Shown in pieces: positions 34,845-43,164 of a stretch of 46,278 nucleotides of DNA. The position numbers and the translations under genes are program-made. Position 1 is the first letter of the stretch. Each line of letters begins with the position of its first letter. This stretch comes from Bacteroidota bacterium. Lineage in GTDB: Bacteria > Bacteroidota > Bacteroidia > Bacteroidales > F082. Below the pieces are notes generated by a model. The model saw only the letters and a list, made by a program, of their open reading frames with translations. It did not search any database and was not told the origin of the DNA. The DNA lies in NCBI GenBank assembly GCA_016845105.1, contig JAERTF010000162.1, forward strand, positions 1-46,278, in the 5' to 3' direction.

Positions 34845-36269
34845 ATGAAAATAGGAATGATTATAACAATATCTAGTATTTTGTTTTTTTCTGGTTTTGT
34901 TTTCTCCAAAGATCATTTTATATCCTTTAGCAATATTTATATTGAATCTCCTAGTGAGTATTATTATGTTGGTGATGTAATTGATGCAACAGGTGAAGGA
35001 AGTTGTATTGGATATATACTAAAAAAGGGTATTCCAGAGCCTCTTTTCTTTAAAGAAAATATGGGCAATGAATTATTATCCTTTTTGCAAAACCAATTTT
35101 ACGAGAGAGAAAGCCTGACTCAATTGGTAATCAGAATTAATCGTTTATACTATTATGAAGCAATCTTTTCAGGGTTTGAAAACAAGATCAAGATTGTTGA
35201 CCTAAACTGTACTTTCATTATCAAAGATAGTTTGGGTTTTCATAAGGTATTTGATGTTGCTTGCTCTACAAGTTCAAAAAAACAATTGTTGCTTCCATCA
35301 GAAGTTATTGCTCTGGCATTTGAAAAAGCATTTAATCAGTTTCATGAAAGGATGGAGCAAGGTTATCTTAATAAATTGCATATATCATCTGATAATCTGA
35401 TATACAACCCGTTAAAAGATAGAAGCTATTTGGCAAATCAACTAGATATAGTTAGAGCAAAGAGAGGAATATTTAGGACCTTCTATGATTTTCGTGATAA
35501 CACTCCTGATACAACTGCAAATCTTAAAATTAGGTATAAGGATAAAAAAACCGAATTAAGTGATATTATGCTTCATACAGCAACCCCATATAACGGTGAT
35601 TGGGAGGAGATGGAAGGTATTTGGGGGTTTTCTGATGGTAAGAAAATATATTGGTTTGTAGATAATAAGTACTATCTCTTGGAAAAAAATGACTCATCCT
35701 ATTTTGTTGGAATGGCTGGTAATCAAAATTTATCATACCCAGGAATAGGTGCAATTACCGGGGCAGGTTTTGGTGGCTTATCGAATGGTTTTTCAGGAAG
35801 TGTTGTTGGGGCGGTTGGAGGTGCTTTGGTTGGAAGTTTATTTACTGCAGCGTCTGCCAAATTAGTAAAAGTAAAATTAAATTTTAATACTGGAACATAT
35901 GATACTTATCTTTCTGAATCACAGAAAAAAGTAGAATCAGGTCTCTTATTTTATGCCTCGGGCTACAATAGTACCGAAAGTGGTATAAACCTCATCCTCA
36001 ATGGAGAATATTGTTGTACAATACTTCCGGATACATATACAACAATTGCTTTACCATCAAATATCAGAGAAGTTCAAGCCACATTTACAACTGACAATAA
36101 AGTAGAAACAAAAATTGATATCGTGCCATCACTTTTTAAAACCGAGTATTATTTTTGTTTGGAAAAGAAGAAGAAGCCAATACGAGTTACCAAAGCAAAT
36201 TTTGAAAAAAAAGAGTTTTTGAACAGAAGTATAGGTGCAGAAAATAAAGTAGTATCAAACTGTTACTAG
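34845..36269 (+). CDS. Secreted protein of unknown function with a glycine-zipper segment
   Basis: 474 residues, no family recognised. An N-terminal signal peptide (MKIGMIITISSILFFSGFVFS) suggests export. The middle region (about 205-295) has alternating charged and aromatic segments. A glycine-rich hydrophobic stretch follows at about 298-338 (GIGAITGAGFGGLSNGF, then VVGAVGGALVGSLF), typical of glycine-zipper membrane-inserting segments. The C-terminal part (about 365-440) looks like a beta-rich PEGA-type domain (GINLILNGEYCCTILPDTY). It is separated from the fad operon by 150 bp with only a weak AT-rich hairpin (34737-34755), so it may be transcribed separately. Its ending faces the TMEM175-like gene. 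Confidence 0.75.
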   Translation: MKIGMIITISSILFFSGFVFSKDHFISFSNIYIESPSEYYYVGDVIDATGEGSCIGYILKKGIPEPLFFKENMGNELLSFLQNQFYERESLTQLVIRINRLYYYEAIFSGFENKIKIVDLNCTFIIKDSLGFHKVFDVACSTSSKKQLLLPSEVIALAFEKAFNQFHERMEQGYLNKLHISSDNLIYNPLKDRSYLANQLDIVRAKRGIFRTFYDFRDNTPDTTANLKIRYKDKKTELSDIMLHTATPYNGDWEEMEGIWGFSDGKKIYWFVDNKYYLLEKNDSSYFVGMAGNQNLSYPGIGAITGAGFGGLSNGFSGSVVGAVGGALVGSLFTAASAKLVKVKLNFNTGTYDTYLSESQKKVESGLLFYASGYNSTESGINLILNGEYCCTILPDTYTTIALPSNIREVQATFTTDNKVETKIDIVPSLFKTEYYFCLEKKKKPIRVTKANFEKKEFLNRSIGAENKVVSNCY

Positions 36270-36307
36270 GTAATCAGCGTATACCAATTTCACCCCTAAA
36301 ATATTTG

Positions 36308-36955
36308 CTATATCTTATTCTTGTTCAGCTTTTTAGACTCAAATTTATGTTGAAAAAACTTAAGCAAGGGAATAAGAAAATATATATATGATGATTGTTC
36401 GGGAATAATAAATGAAGATATTGAAGCAACTATTCCAATAATAACAAATATAGTAGTACTTGTTTTGCCTGTTTTAGCAATCTGTTTATAAAAAGTATTG
36501 CAAGTTAACCTATTATTTTTTGTGGCATAGCTCCAGTTTAACAGATATAACAATGCAATAATTAGCATATTAAGATTGAAATAAAGGTCAGCCATCCAGT
36601 CGGATGGGAAACTGCTTTTAAGACTTGAAGTATAAGGAACTAAACAAATAAAGCCCAGTATGAAAATATTTATCCAGATATGTGTACCATTTGTTTTCAC
36701 AATATATCTGCTTTGTTTGTGATTTATAATCCAAAATAATGCAAGTAGTATAAAACTCATTGCATAGGCAAAGAGTTGATTCATTTGCCCAAGTATGGCT
36801 TTATGGAGTGCTGTTCCTGACATATTTTCTGATATGACAGGAACGTCAATCGCAAGCACAAGTATTGTCATTGCAATGGCAAAAATGCCATCGGTTAGAG
36901 CCTCTAATCGTTTTATATTTAATGAATTTGGTATTGTTTTCGATAGGTTATCCAT
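36308..36955 (-). CDS. TMEM175-family (DUF1211) potassium channel-like membrane protein
   Basis: 215 residues with six hydrophobic segments. Helix 1 carries the family signature RLEALTDGIFAIAMTILVLAID, matching the RxxAFSDGVFAIAITLLVL pattern whose helix forms the pore in bacterial TMEM175 channels. A conserved WIINHKQ segment starts helix 3. Bacterial family members are tetrameric potassium-permeable channels. Length equals the single six-helix repeat form. The ATG at 36955 (MDNLSKTIPNSLNIKRLEAL) is chosen over an in-frame ATG at 37048, because the extra 31 residues are Asn/Tyr-rich and not family-like. A TAnnTTTG match (TATATTTG) sits at 36971-36978. Confidence 0.85.
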   Translation of the reverse strand: MDNLSKTIPNSLNIKRLEALTDGIFAIAMTILVLAIDVPVISENMSGTALHKAILGQMNQLFAYAMSFILLALFWIINHKQSRYIVKTNGTHIWINIFILGFICLVPYTSSLKSSFPSDWMADLYFNLNMLIIALLYLLNWSYATKNNRLTCNTFYKQIAKTGKTSTTIFVIIGIVASISSFIIPEQSSYIYFLIPLLKFFQHKFESKKLNKNKI

Positions 36956-37199
36956 TGAATAGTGTTTATACAAATATAAAGAAAAGTTACAATTGTGGTT
37001 ACAATATTGATTGGGCCAATAATTGAGAAATGGATCTTTTATTTCCAATTAAGATGAAGACTATAGATTATGTAAGAAACCAACTATGGCAATTATTTTG
37101 GAAAGTCTAATTAATTTCTCATGTGCTTGAATTATAGTAAAATAATCCCTAAATTTACAGCAAAATTAATTTGTTAACCCAATTAATCATTTGAATAAA

Positions 37200-38474
37200 A
37201 TGAAAAAAGCCAAATTATTATTTGTGCTGCTTTTGATTCAAGTATCAATGTTTGCACAATACAGTCTCTACGAAATGGTATTATACTATCCTGTTGAAAA
37301 GGCAATATCAGAGGATACCATTTACGATATAAGTGGATATAGAACCCATGGAATTCTTCATAATGTTAACCTGACTACAGATCGAAATGGCAATGAAAAT
37401 TCTGCAATTTCCTTTAATGGAATAAATAGTTATATAGAAATGGGATGTCCATACTTTTCAGAACCAGAATATTGTTACAGCTTGTGGGCAAAAGTATACT
37501 CTAATCCACCATATGGGTCAAGCCAAACACTTATTTCCATTGGAACCGATTATGGAGTTGATCATTTTTTAATGAATACAAATCATTATTCGGCCAATGA
37601 CCACCTTGGCTGGTTGGGAGGTGGATATCATGAGGATCAGTCACATGCTTTTGTAAGGTTGCAAACATTAAGCAATGAAGGTGAATGGGTTCATTTAACC
37701 TATTTAAGAAATTCAGAAATATTAAAACTATTTGTTAATGGTGAATATGCTGCAAGCTCGACAGAGAATGTTCAAACTCCCTATTTTGGTGATGATTTTA
37801 TTGGAAACATTGGTAGAAGAGTTAATGGTATACAGTATTATTATGGTGCCATGGATGATATCAGAATTTATGAAAGGATGCTTGAACCCAATGAAATAAT
37901 GCAAGCATATGAACAAGAAGGTATCCCACAACCAATCGTTGATGCAGGATTGGATCAAAGTTTTTCATCATCAACATCCAGTATCCAACTATTGGCCGAT
38001 GCCAAACTTTATTCTTCACTGACTTGGAGTACTTCTGGTGATGGTTTTTTCTCTGATCCTAATAGTGAAAATTCAGAATATTACCCTGGTATTGAGGATC
38101 TTAATTCAGAGGTGACAAATCTTATACTAACTTGTGAAGGGTATTCAGGTAATTCGGAGATATATTATGATACTGTACAATTAATCAATACAACATCAGG
38201 AATGTATCCAAATGTAACAGGGCGTGATTTACGTGTTTTCCCAAACCCAATATCAAATAGTCATTCTCTAATAATTGAATCTTCATCGGTAAGTTTGTCA
38301 AAGGTTAAGGAAGTTAGTTTAATTAATTCGTTAGGGAAATTTGTTAAGGTATCAGAGCCAACTGTAATTAATAAATTCTCCATATCTGTTATATGTGATA
38401 ATCTTCAAAATGGCATATACTTTTTGACAATTGATGGCATTCAAACTTCAAAAAAAGTGGTTGTAGCTAACTAA
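37200..38474 (+). CDS. LamG-domain surface protein with T9SS C-terminal sorting domain
   Basis: 424 residues from ATG 37200; an in-frame TTG lies at 37191. A signal peptide (MKKAKLLFVLLLIQVSMFAQ) is followed by a LamG/concanavalin-like domain at about 30-235, including ISFNGINSYIEMG, YSLWAKVYS, GEWVHLTYLRNSEILKLFVNG and GAMDDIRIYERMLEPNEI. Residues about 240-330 form a linker with an Ig-like flavour (VDAGLDQSFSSSTSSIQLLADAKL). The tail (about 345-424, LRVFPNPISNSHSLIIES to GIYFLTIDGIQTSKKVVVAN) is a type A sorting domain for the type IX secretion system. The protein is thus probably exported across the outer membrane and may bind carbohydrate or matrix. No catalytic domain is visible. Confidence 0.88.
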   Translation: MKKAKLLFVLLLIQVSMFAQYSLYEMVLYYPVEKAISEDTIYDISGYRTHGILHNVNLTTDRNGNENSAISFNGINSYIEMGCPYFSEPEYCYSLWAKVYSNPPYGSSQTLISIGTDYGVDHFLMNTNHYSANDHLGWLGGGYHEDQSHAFVRLQTLSNEGEWVHLTYLRNSEILKLFVNGEYAASSTENVQTPYFGDDFIGNIGRRVNGIQYYYGAMDDIRIYERMLEPNEIMQAYEQEGIPQPIVDAGLDQSFSSSTSSIQLLADAKLYSSLTWSTSGDGFFSDPNSENSEYYPGIEDLNSEVTNLILTCEGYSGNSEIYYDTVQLINTTSGMYPNVTGRDLRVFPNPISNSHSLIIESSSVSLSKVKEVSLINSLGKFVKVSEPTVINKFSISVICDNLQNGIYFLTIDGIQTSKKVVVAN

Positions 38475-38529
38475 ATTCTAACTATAATCCCATTGCTTTT
38501 TCATTGAGCCCCATTAACAAATAATCGAT

Positions 38530-38537
38530 TAGATTTG
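38530..38537 (+). promoter_or_regulatory. Candidate -7 element before the dehalogenase-like gene
   Basis: TAGATTTG is a perfect TAnnTTTG match 18 bases ahead of the ATG at 38556. No good -33 TTTG is found at the right distance, so the call is weak. Confidence 0.25.
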
Positions 38538-38555
38538 TTGGAATAAATTCTGATC

Positions 38556-39938
38556 ATGCTAAACTCCGTAAACTACATAATTGATATATCTTTAATAGTA
38601 TTAGGAATAGCAATATTTGTCTTTTTTAGCTATGCTGGAATTGTATCATTATATGAAAAAGAGAAGCGCGCTTCAAGAATATTTTTTACCGTAGGGATTT
38701 TGTCTTCAGTGTTTTATATAACGACTGGGTTGGTCAGTTTTCCTTACCAGTATATAGTATCTTTAATCCTTTTATCGCTTTTCATTGTATTTGGGTTGAT
38801 ATATATAATCCCAGTAAGGTCAGCTACAGTAACTTCAGATTCCAAACCCATTGGTCAAATTGACGAAAGAAACACCATGTTCTCTCGTAATGAGTTGAAA
38901 AAAGAAACTGATAACTACATAAATTATTATTCTAATAACCCAGAAAAGGAACTGATTGATAATGGAATAAGGGATAATCCAGGATTACTTAATCACAAGT
39001 CAAGTGCTTTTAACCGGCTAATGTTCACATCATCGCATGCAAGCTTTTTTACAATTGGGGCTTTGAAAAACAAAGTTGATGGAGAAGTATCTTCAGACAA
39101 ATTCATTGCTGATGAAATCAAGATGTCGGAATATATTAAGAATTGGACCTTAAAACTTGGAGCATATGACGTGGGAATTACTGAATTAAAAGATTATCAC
39201 AAGTATAGTACTCGTGGTAGAGGAGTGAGCTACAATAAGAAAGTAACTTTAAATCACAAGTATGCCATTGCTTTTACAGTTGAGATGGATATCGATGCTG
39301 TTAGATCAGGGCCTTTGGCACCTATAGTTATGGAATCAGCGCAGCAATATCTGGAATCTGGTGCCATAGCAGTTCAATTAGCTGAGTTCATTAGAAGTTT
39401 GGGTTATCCTGCCAGGGCACATATTGATAGAAATTATGAAGTAGTTTGTACTCTTGTTGCAAAGGATGCTGGCCTGGGAGAAATAGGTAGGATGGGTCTT
39501 TTGATGACTCCAAACCTTGGACCCAGAGCCAGAATTGCAGTTGTAACCACTGATATTCCATTGCACATAGATAAATTAGGTTTTGAACCATCGGTTATTG
39601 ATTTCTGTATCAAATGCAAAAAATGTGCAATAAACTGTCCATCTAATTCCATCTCATTTGTTGATCGTACTGAAATTAATGGAGTAGTTAGATGGCAAAT
39701 TAATCAGGAATCATGTTTTGATTTTTGGACAAAAACAGGTACTGATTGTGGACGATGCATGAGTGTTTGCCCTTATTCACATCCCGATAATTTGTTACAC
39801 AATATTATACGTAATGGGATAAAAAACTCAAATATATTCAGTAGTATAGCTTTACAACTGGATGATGTGATTTACGGTAAAAATCCAGCTGTTAAGCCAA
39901 CATTAAGATGGATGAATGTATCGCCAACAAAAAATTAA
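38556..39938 (+). CDS. Reductive-dehalogenase-like corrinoid FeS protein with N-terminal membrane helices
   Basis: 460 residues. Three N-terminal hydrophobic helices (about 8-28, 40-60, 64-85) anchor a large domain of the reductive dehalogenase/QueG superfamily. The corrinoid-binding part is visible in AQLAEFIRSLGYPARAHIDR and KDAGLGEIGRMGLLMTPNLGPRARIAVVTTDIPL. Two 4Fe-4S sites follow: CIKCKKCAINCP (Cys350 onward, CX2CX2CX3C) and Cys387 plus CGRCMSVCP. This matches RdhA better than queuosine reductase, which is shorter and soluble. There is no Tat signal and no separate RdhB anchor; the helices probably replace both. Known relatives reduce organohalides using membrane electrons, but the substrate here is unknown and a non-dehalogenating role is possible. 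Its stop overlaps that of the convergent HMA gene. Confidence 0.82.
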   Translation: MLNSVNYIIDISLIVLGIAIFVFFSYAGIVSLYEKEKRASRIFFTVGILSSVFYITTGLVSFPYQYIVSLILLSLFIVFGLIYIIPVRSATVTSDSKPIGQIDERNTMFSRNELKKETDNYINYYSNNPEKELIDNGIRDNPGLLNHKSSAFNRLMFTSSHASFFTIGALKNKVDGEVSSDKFIADEIKMSEYIKNWTLKLGAYDVGITELKDYHKYSTRGRGVSYNKKVTLNHKYAIAFTVEMDIDAVRSGPLAPIVMESAQQYLESGAIAVQLAEFIRSLGYPARAHIDRNYEVVCTLVAKDAGLGEIGRMGLLMTPNLGPRARIAVVTTDIPLHIDKLGFEPSVIDFCIKCKKCAINCPSNSISFVDRTEINGVVRWQINQESCFDFWTKTGTDCGRCMSVCPYSHPDNLLHNIIRNGIKNSNIFSSIALQLDDVIYGKNPAVKPTLRWMNVSPTKN

Positions 39939-40300
39939 TGTGGAGCAACATCCTTTTTGCAGCAAGCAGGTAGTGCATCATATGCTTTTTGCTCAGCAAT
40001 CATATCATCTGCATCATACCCTACTTTTGTTATTGCTTTTTTGATACCATCTTTTGTGTTTTTTCCTTCTTTGAATTTAACAGTTAGGACTTTTGTTTCA
40101 TCATTTAACTCAACAAATTTTACTCCTTTAGCAAATGCAACATCATGTTCTAAACGTTCTTTGCACATACCGCATACAGCAGATGTTTGGATTTCAACTG
40201 TTATTAATTTTTTACTTTTTTTGGTCTTTTTCTGTTGTGCTTGCATTCCTAATGATACAAACAGTACTGTCATCAATGTTAAAATAATTCGTGTTTTCAT
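39935..40300 (-). CDS. Periplasmic heavy-metal-associated (HMA) domain protein
   Basis: 121 residues: signal peptide (MKTRIILTLMTVLFVSLGMQAQ), a Lys-rich linker, then an HMA fold at about 32-100 with metal-binding cysteines 43 and 46 in SAVCGMCKERLE. The motif is CGMC rather than the usual GMTCxxC, though it still gives CxxC spacing. Two more cysteines in LPACCKKD at the C-terminus could form a second thiol site. The ATG is 8 bp after the TonB receptor stop, so it is the last gene of that operon. It is likely a periplasmic copper- or other soft-metal-binding carrier. The stop codons of this gene and the dehalogenase-like gene overlap in TTAA (39935-39938). Confidence 0.85.
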   Translation of the reverse strand: MKTRIILTLMTVLFVSLGMQAQQKKTKKSKKLITVEIQTSAVCGMCKERLEHDVAFAKGVKFVELNDETKVLTVKFKEGKNTKDGIKKAITKVGYDADDMIAEQKAYDALPACCKKDVAPH

Positions 40301-40308
40301 TTTTTATT

Positions 40309-42519
40309 TTATTTATCAATTTTAAATCTAACTCCCGCATATATTTTAATACCCGTAATGGGACCCCAAATAATTGAGCTGTCGAAGTATTTTCCAAAAG
40401 GATCATCAGCTGCAATTATTGGATTTGTTTGTCGATAGTTACCAAGATTCTCACCCCCGATATATAGCTCAAATTTATTTAAATATCTGGTTATTTGTGC
40501 GTTTAACAATAAGTACTCAGGTGAATAATTCTGTAATTGGTATTCCTTAGGATTATATTTCGTATATGGTAACCTTTGATTCCCAATTGCTTGGATATTT
40601 AAATCAAATTGCCATTTCTTAAATCGAGTAAGATATGATGCAGCTAACAAACCTTTAAATTTATTAACCAATGGTTTTTGAACTAACTTATCACTAATTG
40701 TTGTTTTAACATCATTATACCTAAAAGCAAGTGTTAGTTCAAAGTTCTTTAACAACTCATAGCTTGATTCAATTTGAAAGCTATTGGAGAATGAACGACC
40801 ATCCAGATTGTAAAAATAAACGGTGGTAGGATCACTTTCTCTATCCACAATTATTTGATTCTCAAATTGTGTTCTGAAGAAATCACCGGTAACACTCAGC
40901 TCTTTTGCTCCAAATGAAATGTAAGCTGTGTAACTTACTCCATAGTTCCATGATGACTCGATATTTAGATCATTGGACACTACCAGTTTTTTTGAGGTAG
41001 CCAACAATGAAGTGTTTTCAGCAATTACATTGGCAGTTCTATATCCTTTACCAGCACTTAATCTTACAATATTGTTTTCGTTAATATTATATTTTGCATG
41101 TATCCTTGGTGTAAATAGCAGGCCATATAGGTTATTATTATCAAGCCTTAGTCCAAATATTACATTAAGATTCTTGTTGTTTGAGTAGGTGTACTGAAAA
41201 AATCCACCAAATACCTCTTCGGTACGATTGAAAACAGAGTCATTCAAATTTTCATCAAATTTATCATAGTTTAAACTAATGCCGGTTGTAAATTGGTTTT
41301 GTGAATTTACAAACCACGACTGAAACATCAAATTGCCATAATATGAAAATTGATTCGCATTGTAGTTGTTCAATCCAAAAAACGAGGTTTGATCATGAAT
41401 TATAATTTGGTTTTGGAACCCAAAACTTGTTTGTGTACGATGTTCAAAAATATACCCGGCTTTTAAAAAGCCTTCATATCTATTTGTTTTAACTTCTATT
41501 CCATAACCATTTTGAGGGTTACTTTCTTTATCATGATTAAAAAAGGTTTGACCTCCTTGTCTGTTTTCGGTTAAGTATTTTATTCCAAATTGCATCCGGA
41601 ATTGCTTACCTACATATTTCCATCGATTAAATATATTAATTTGATTAACCAATGGTTGATCAAGAAATGAATCACCATTTAAATCATGCTTTACCGACAT
41701 ATCTTCAACATGAAAAAGGATAGCCGTACTCCATTTTTTGGAGAGTTGAAAGCGAGTATTGACATTACCTTCAATCTTCCCTTTATGATTTCCGTAAAGG
41801 TTGAGAAAAAACTTCTCTCCTTTATCCGATTTTTTATACTCTATATTTATCTGACCTGCCATCGATTCGTAACCATTTATTACAGATGATGTTCCTTTTG
41901 AAACTTGAATTGAACTCATCCAACTACCTGGTATATATCCAAGCCCCCAGGGTGCAGCCAAACCACGCATATTTGGAATATTCTCGGTTAATAGTTGTGT
42001 GTAATCTCCGGCCAAACCAAGCATTTGTATTTGTTTCGCTCCGGTTACCGCATCACTGTAACTAACATCAACAGTAGCACTATTTTCAAAACTTTCGCTA
42101 AGGTTACAGCATGCCGCTTTTTGCAATTCATTCTCATTGATATTAACTATTGATCTAGTATCAAAACGGGAGATCGCGCTTCCCTTTTTTCTTGCCTTCA
42201 CCTCAACTTCACCTAAGTTTTTTATTTGTGAAAGCACAACGGTTAAATAATTAACCTGATTTACTTCGATTGTATCATTTTCATAACTAACAAAACTCAC
42301 AATCAAATTTTTTGTCATATTAGGTAGTAAGGTTATTTTAAAACTGCCATCAATTCCTGAGATTACGCCATTTTGTGTATTGATTTGCATTATAGTTGCA
42401 CCAGCCAATGGAATCGTATCATTACCTTGTAGTTCTACTACCTTTCCTGATAATGTTTGAGAAATTGATGTAATGGATTGCAATAATATGATAACCATTA
42501 CAATTATATATTTTTTCAT
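40309..42519 (-). CDS. TonB-dependent outer-membrane receptor, probable metal or metal-complex uptake
   Basis: 736 residues: signal peptide (about 1-20), carboxypeptidase-regulatory-like beta domain (about 22-105, LSGKVVELQGNDTIPLAGATIMQINTQNG style), plug (about 115-225) and a 22-strand-type barrel ending in an aromatic-rich C-terminus (YAGVRFKIDK). The plug has a Cys-Cys pair in KAACCNLSESFENSATVDVSYSDA, a feature of a Bacteroidota subfamily often near HMA proteins. It is flanked by the Cys-rich protein upstream and the HMA protein downstream, which points to metal handling rather than glycan uptake; no SusD partner is present. The metal is not known. Confidence 0.88.
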   Translation of the reverse strand: MKKYIIVMVIILLQSITSISQTLSGKVVELQGNDTIPLAGATIMQINTQNGVISGIDGSFKITLLPNMTKNLIVSFVSYENDTIEVNQVNYLTVVLSQIKNLGEVEVKARKKGSAISRFDTRSIVNINENELQKAACCNLSESFENSATVDVSYSDAVTGAKQIQMLGLAGDYTQLLTENIPNMRGLAAPWGLGYIPGSWMSSIQVSKGTSSVINGYESMAGQINIEYKKSDKGEKFFLNLYGNHKGKIEGNVNTRFQLSKKWSTAILFHVEDMSVKHDLNGDSFLDQPLVNQINIFNRWKYVGKQFRMQFGIKYLTENRQGGQTFFNHDKESNPQNGYGIEVKTNRYEGFLKAGYIFEHRTQTSFGFQNQIIIHDQTSFFGLNNYNANQFSYYGNLMFQSWFVNSQNQFTTGISLNYDKFDENLNDSVFNRTEEVFGGFFQYTYSNNKNLNVIFGLRLDNNNLYGLLFTPRIHAKYNINENNIVRLSAGKGYRTANVIAENTSLLATSKKLVVSNDLNIESSWNYGVSYTAYISFGAKELSVTGDFFRTQFENQIIVDRESDPTTVYFYNLDGRSFSNSFQIESSYELLKNFELTLAFRYNDVKTTISDKLVQKPLVNKFKGLLAASYLTRFKKWQFDLNIQAIGNQRLPYTKYNPKEYQLQNYSPEYLLLNAQITRYLNKFELYIGGENLGNYRQTNPIIAADDPFGKYFDSSIIWGPITGIKIYAGVRFKIDK

Positions 42520-42599
42520 ATTCCGATCTTAGTATTAAATATAAATATCACTAGTACAAACTTATAGTAGTATCAGTGTTTTAATTGTATCTATTATAA

Positions 42600-43091
42600 C
42601 TAAGAATAAAGGAGGGGGTCGGCTTTTTGTTGATTTAGCAGTATAACAATTTCAGCACCATGTTTGGGTGGTGGTAAACTAAAATTGCATATTGGGAAAA
42701 GTATTGGTTCAGTATAATTTTCTTGTAACAAGAGTTCAATTTGTATTACTTCTATAGTTGTAATCTCAGTATTGTATTTTTCCGAGGGGATATTATAATC
42801 AACAACTATTTTTAAAAATTGCTCTTGAGTTGAGCAGCAATTATTCTCTGTATTATTTATAGAACAACTTGTTTTTGAGGCACAACAAGTTTCTTTCTCA
42901 ATATTTTGTTTAATATGGCTACCACAATTACTGCAGGTTGCCAACGACTTAAATATGGAAACAGTATATGAACTATTACTACTTGAACAGTGGTGAGAAT
43001 AGATAGTAAATCCTGAAGTTGACAATAAGAAAACAACAGCAATACTAATAGCAAAAATATGTTTAATCCATTTTAGTGTCAAATCACACAT
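42600..43091 (-). CDS. Cys-rich exported protein, HYC_CC_PP-like
   Basis: 163 residues. A hydrophobic helix (about 9-29) acts as signal peptide or anchor, followed by a His-His-Cys cluster (33-35), CSNC (53-56), CC (69-70), CC (85-86) and a late proline run LPPPKHGAE (about 139-147). This order of an HxC site, CC pairs and a PP motif resembles the small Bacteroidota family named HYC_CC_PP. That assignment is from pattern recall and should be checked. It lies 80 bp ahead of the TonB receptor gene on the same strand. Many thiols outside the cytoplasm suggest metal binding. No enzyme domain is visible. Confidence 0.7.
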   Translation of the reverse strand: MCDLTLKWIKHIFAISIAVVFLLSTSGFTIYSHHCSSSNSSYTVSIFKSLATCSNCGSHIKQNIEKETCCASKTSCSINNTENNCCSTQEQFLKIVVDYNIPSEKYNTEITTIEVIQIELLLQENYTEPILFPICNFSLPPPKHGAEIVILLNQQKADPLLYS

Positions 43092-43104
43092 TTTAAGTAT
43101 TTTA

Positions 43105-43112
43105 CAAAAATA
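43105..43112 (-). promoter_or_regulatory. Candidate -7 element for the Cys-rich/TonB/HMA operon
   Basis: On the minus strand, TATTTTTG fits TAnnTTTG perfectly, 13 bases before the ATG at 43091. A matching -33 box is not obvious, and AT-rich DNA yields such matches by chance. Confidence 0.25.
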
Positions 43113-43164
43113 CCGCTGCTTTTATGAATTTTGTGTTAAAACGATGTTAAAATTTAATCATATG

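Noticed and set aside
36956..37048. 31-residue N-terminal extension of the TMEM175-like protein
   Set aside because: Asn/Tyr-rich and out of character with the family; the ATG at 36955 puts the signature helix at the usual distance.
39378..39652. Three overlapping minus-strand open frames opposite the dehalogenase-like gene
   Set aside because: Shadows of a strongly supported gene; no start context or family features.
39935..39938. Overlapping stop codons in TTAA as a regulatory overlap
   Set aside because: A four-base convergent overlap is common in compact genomes and needs no special explanation.
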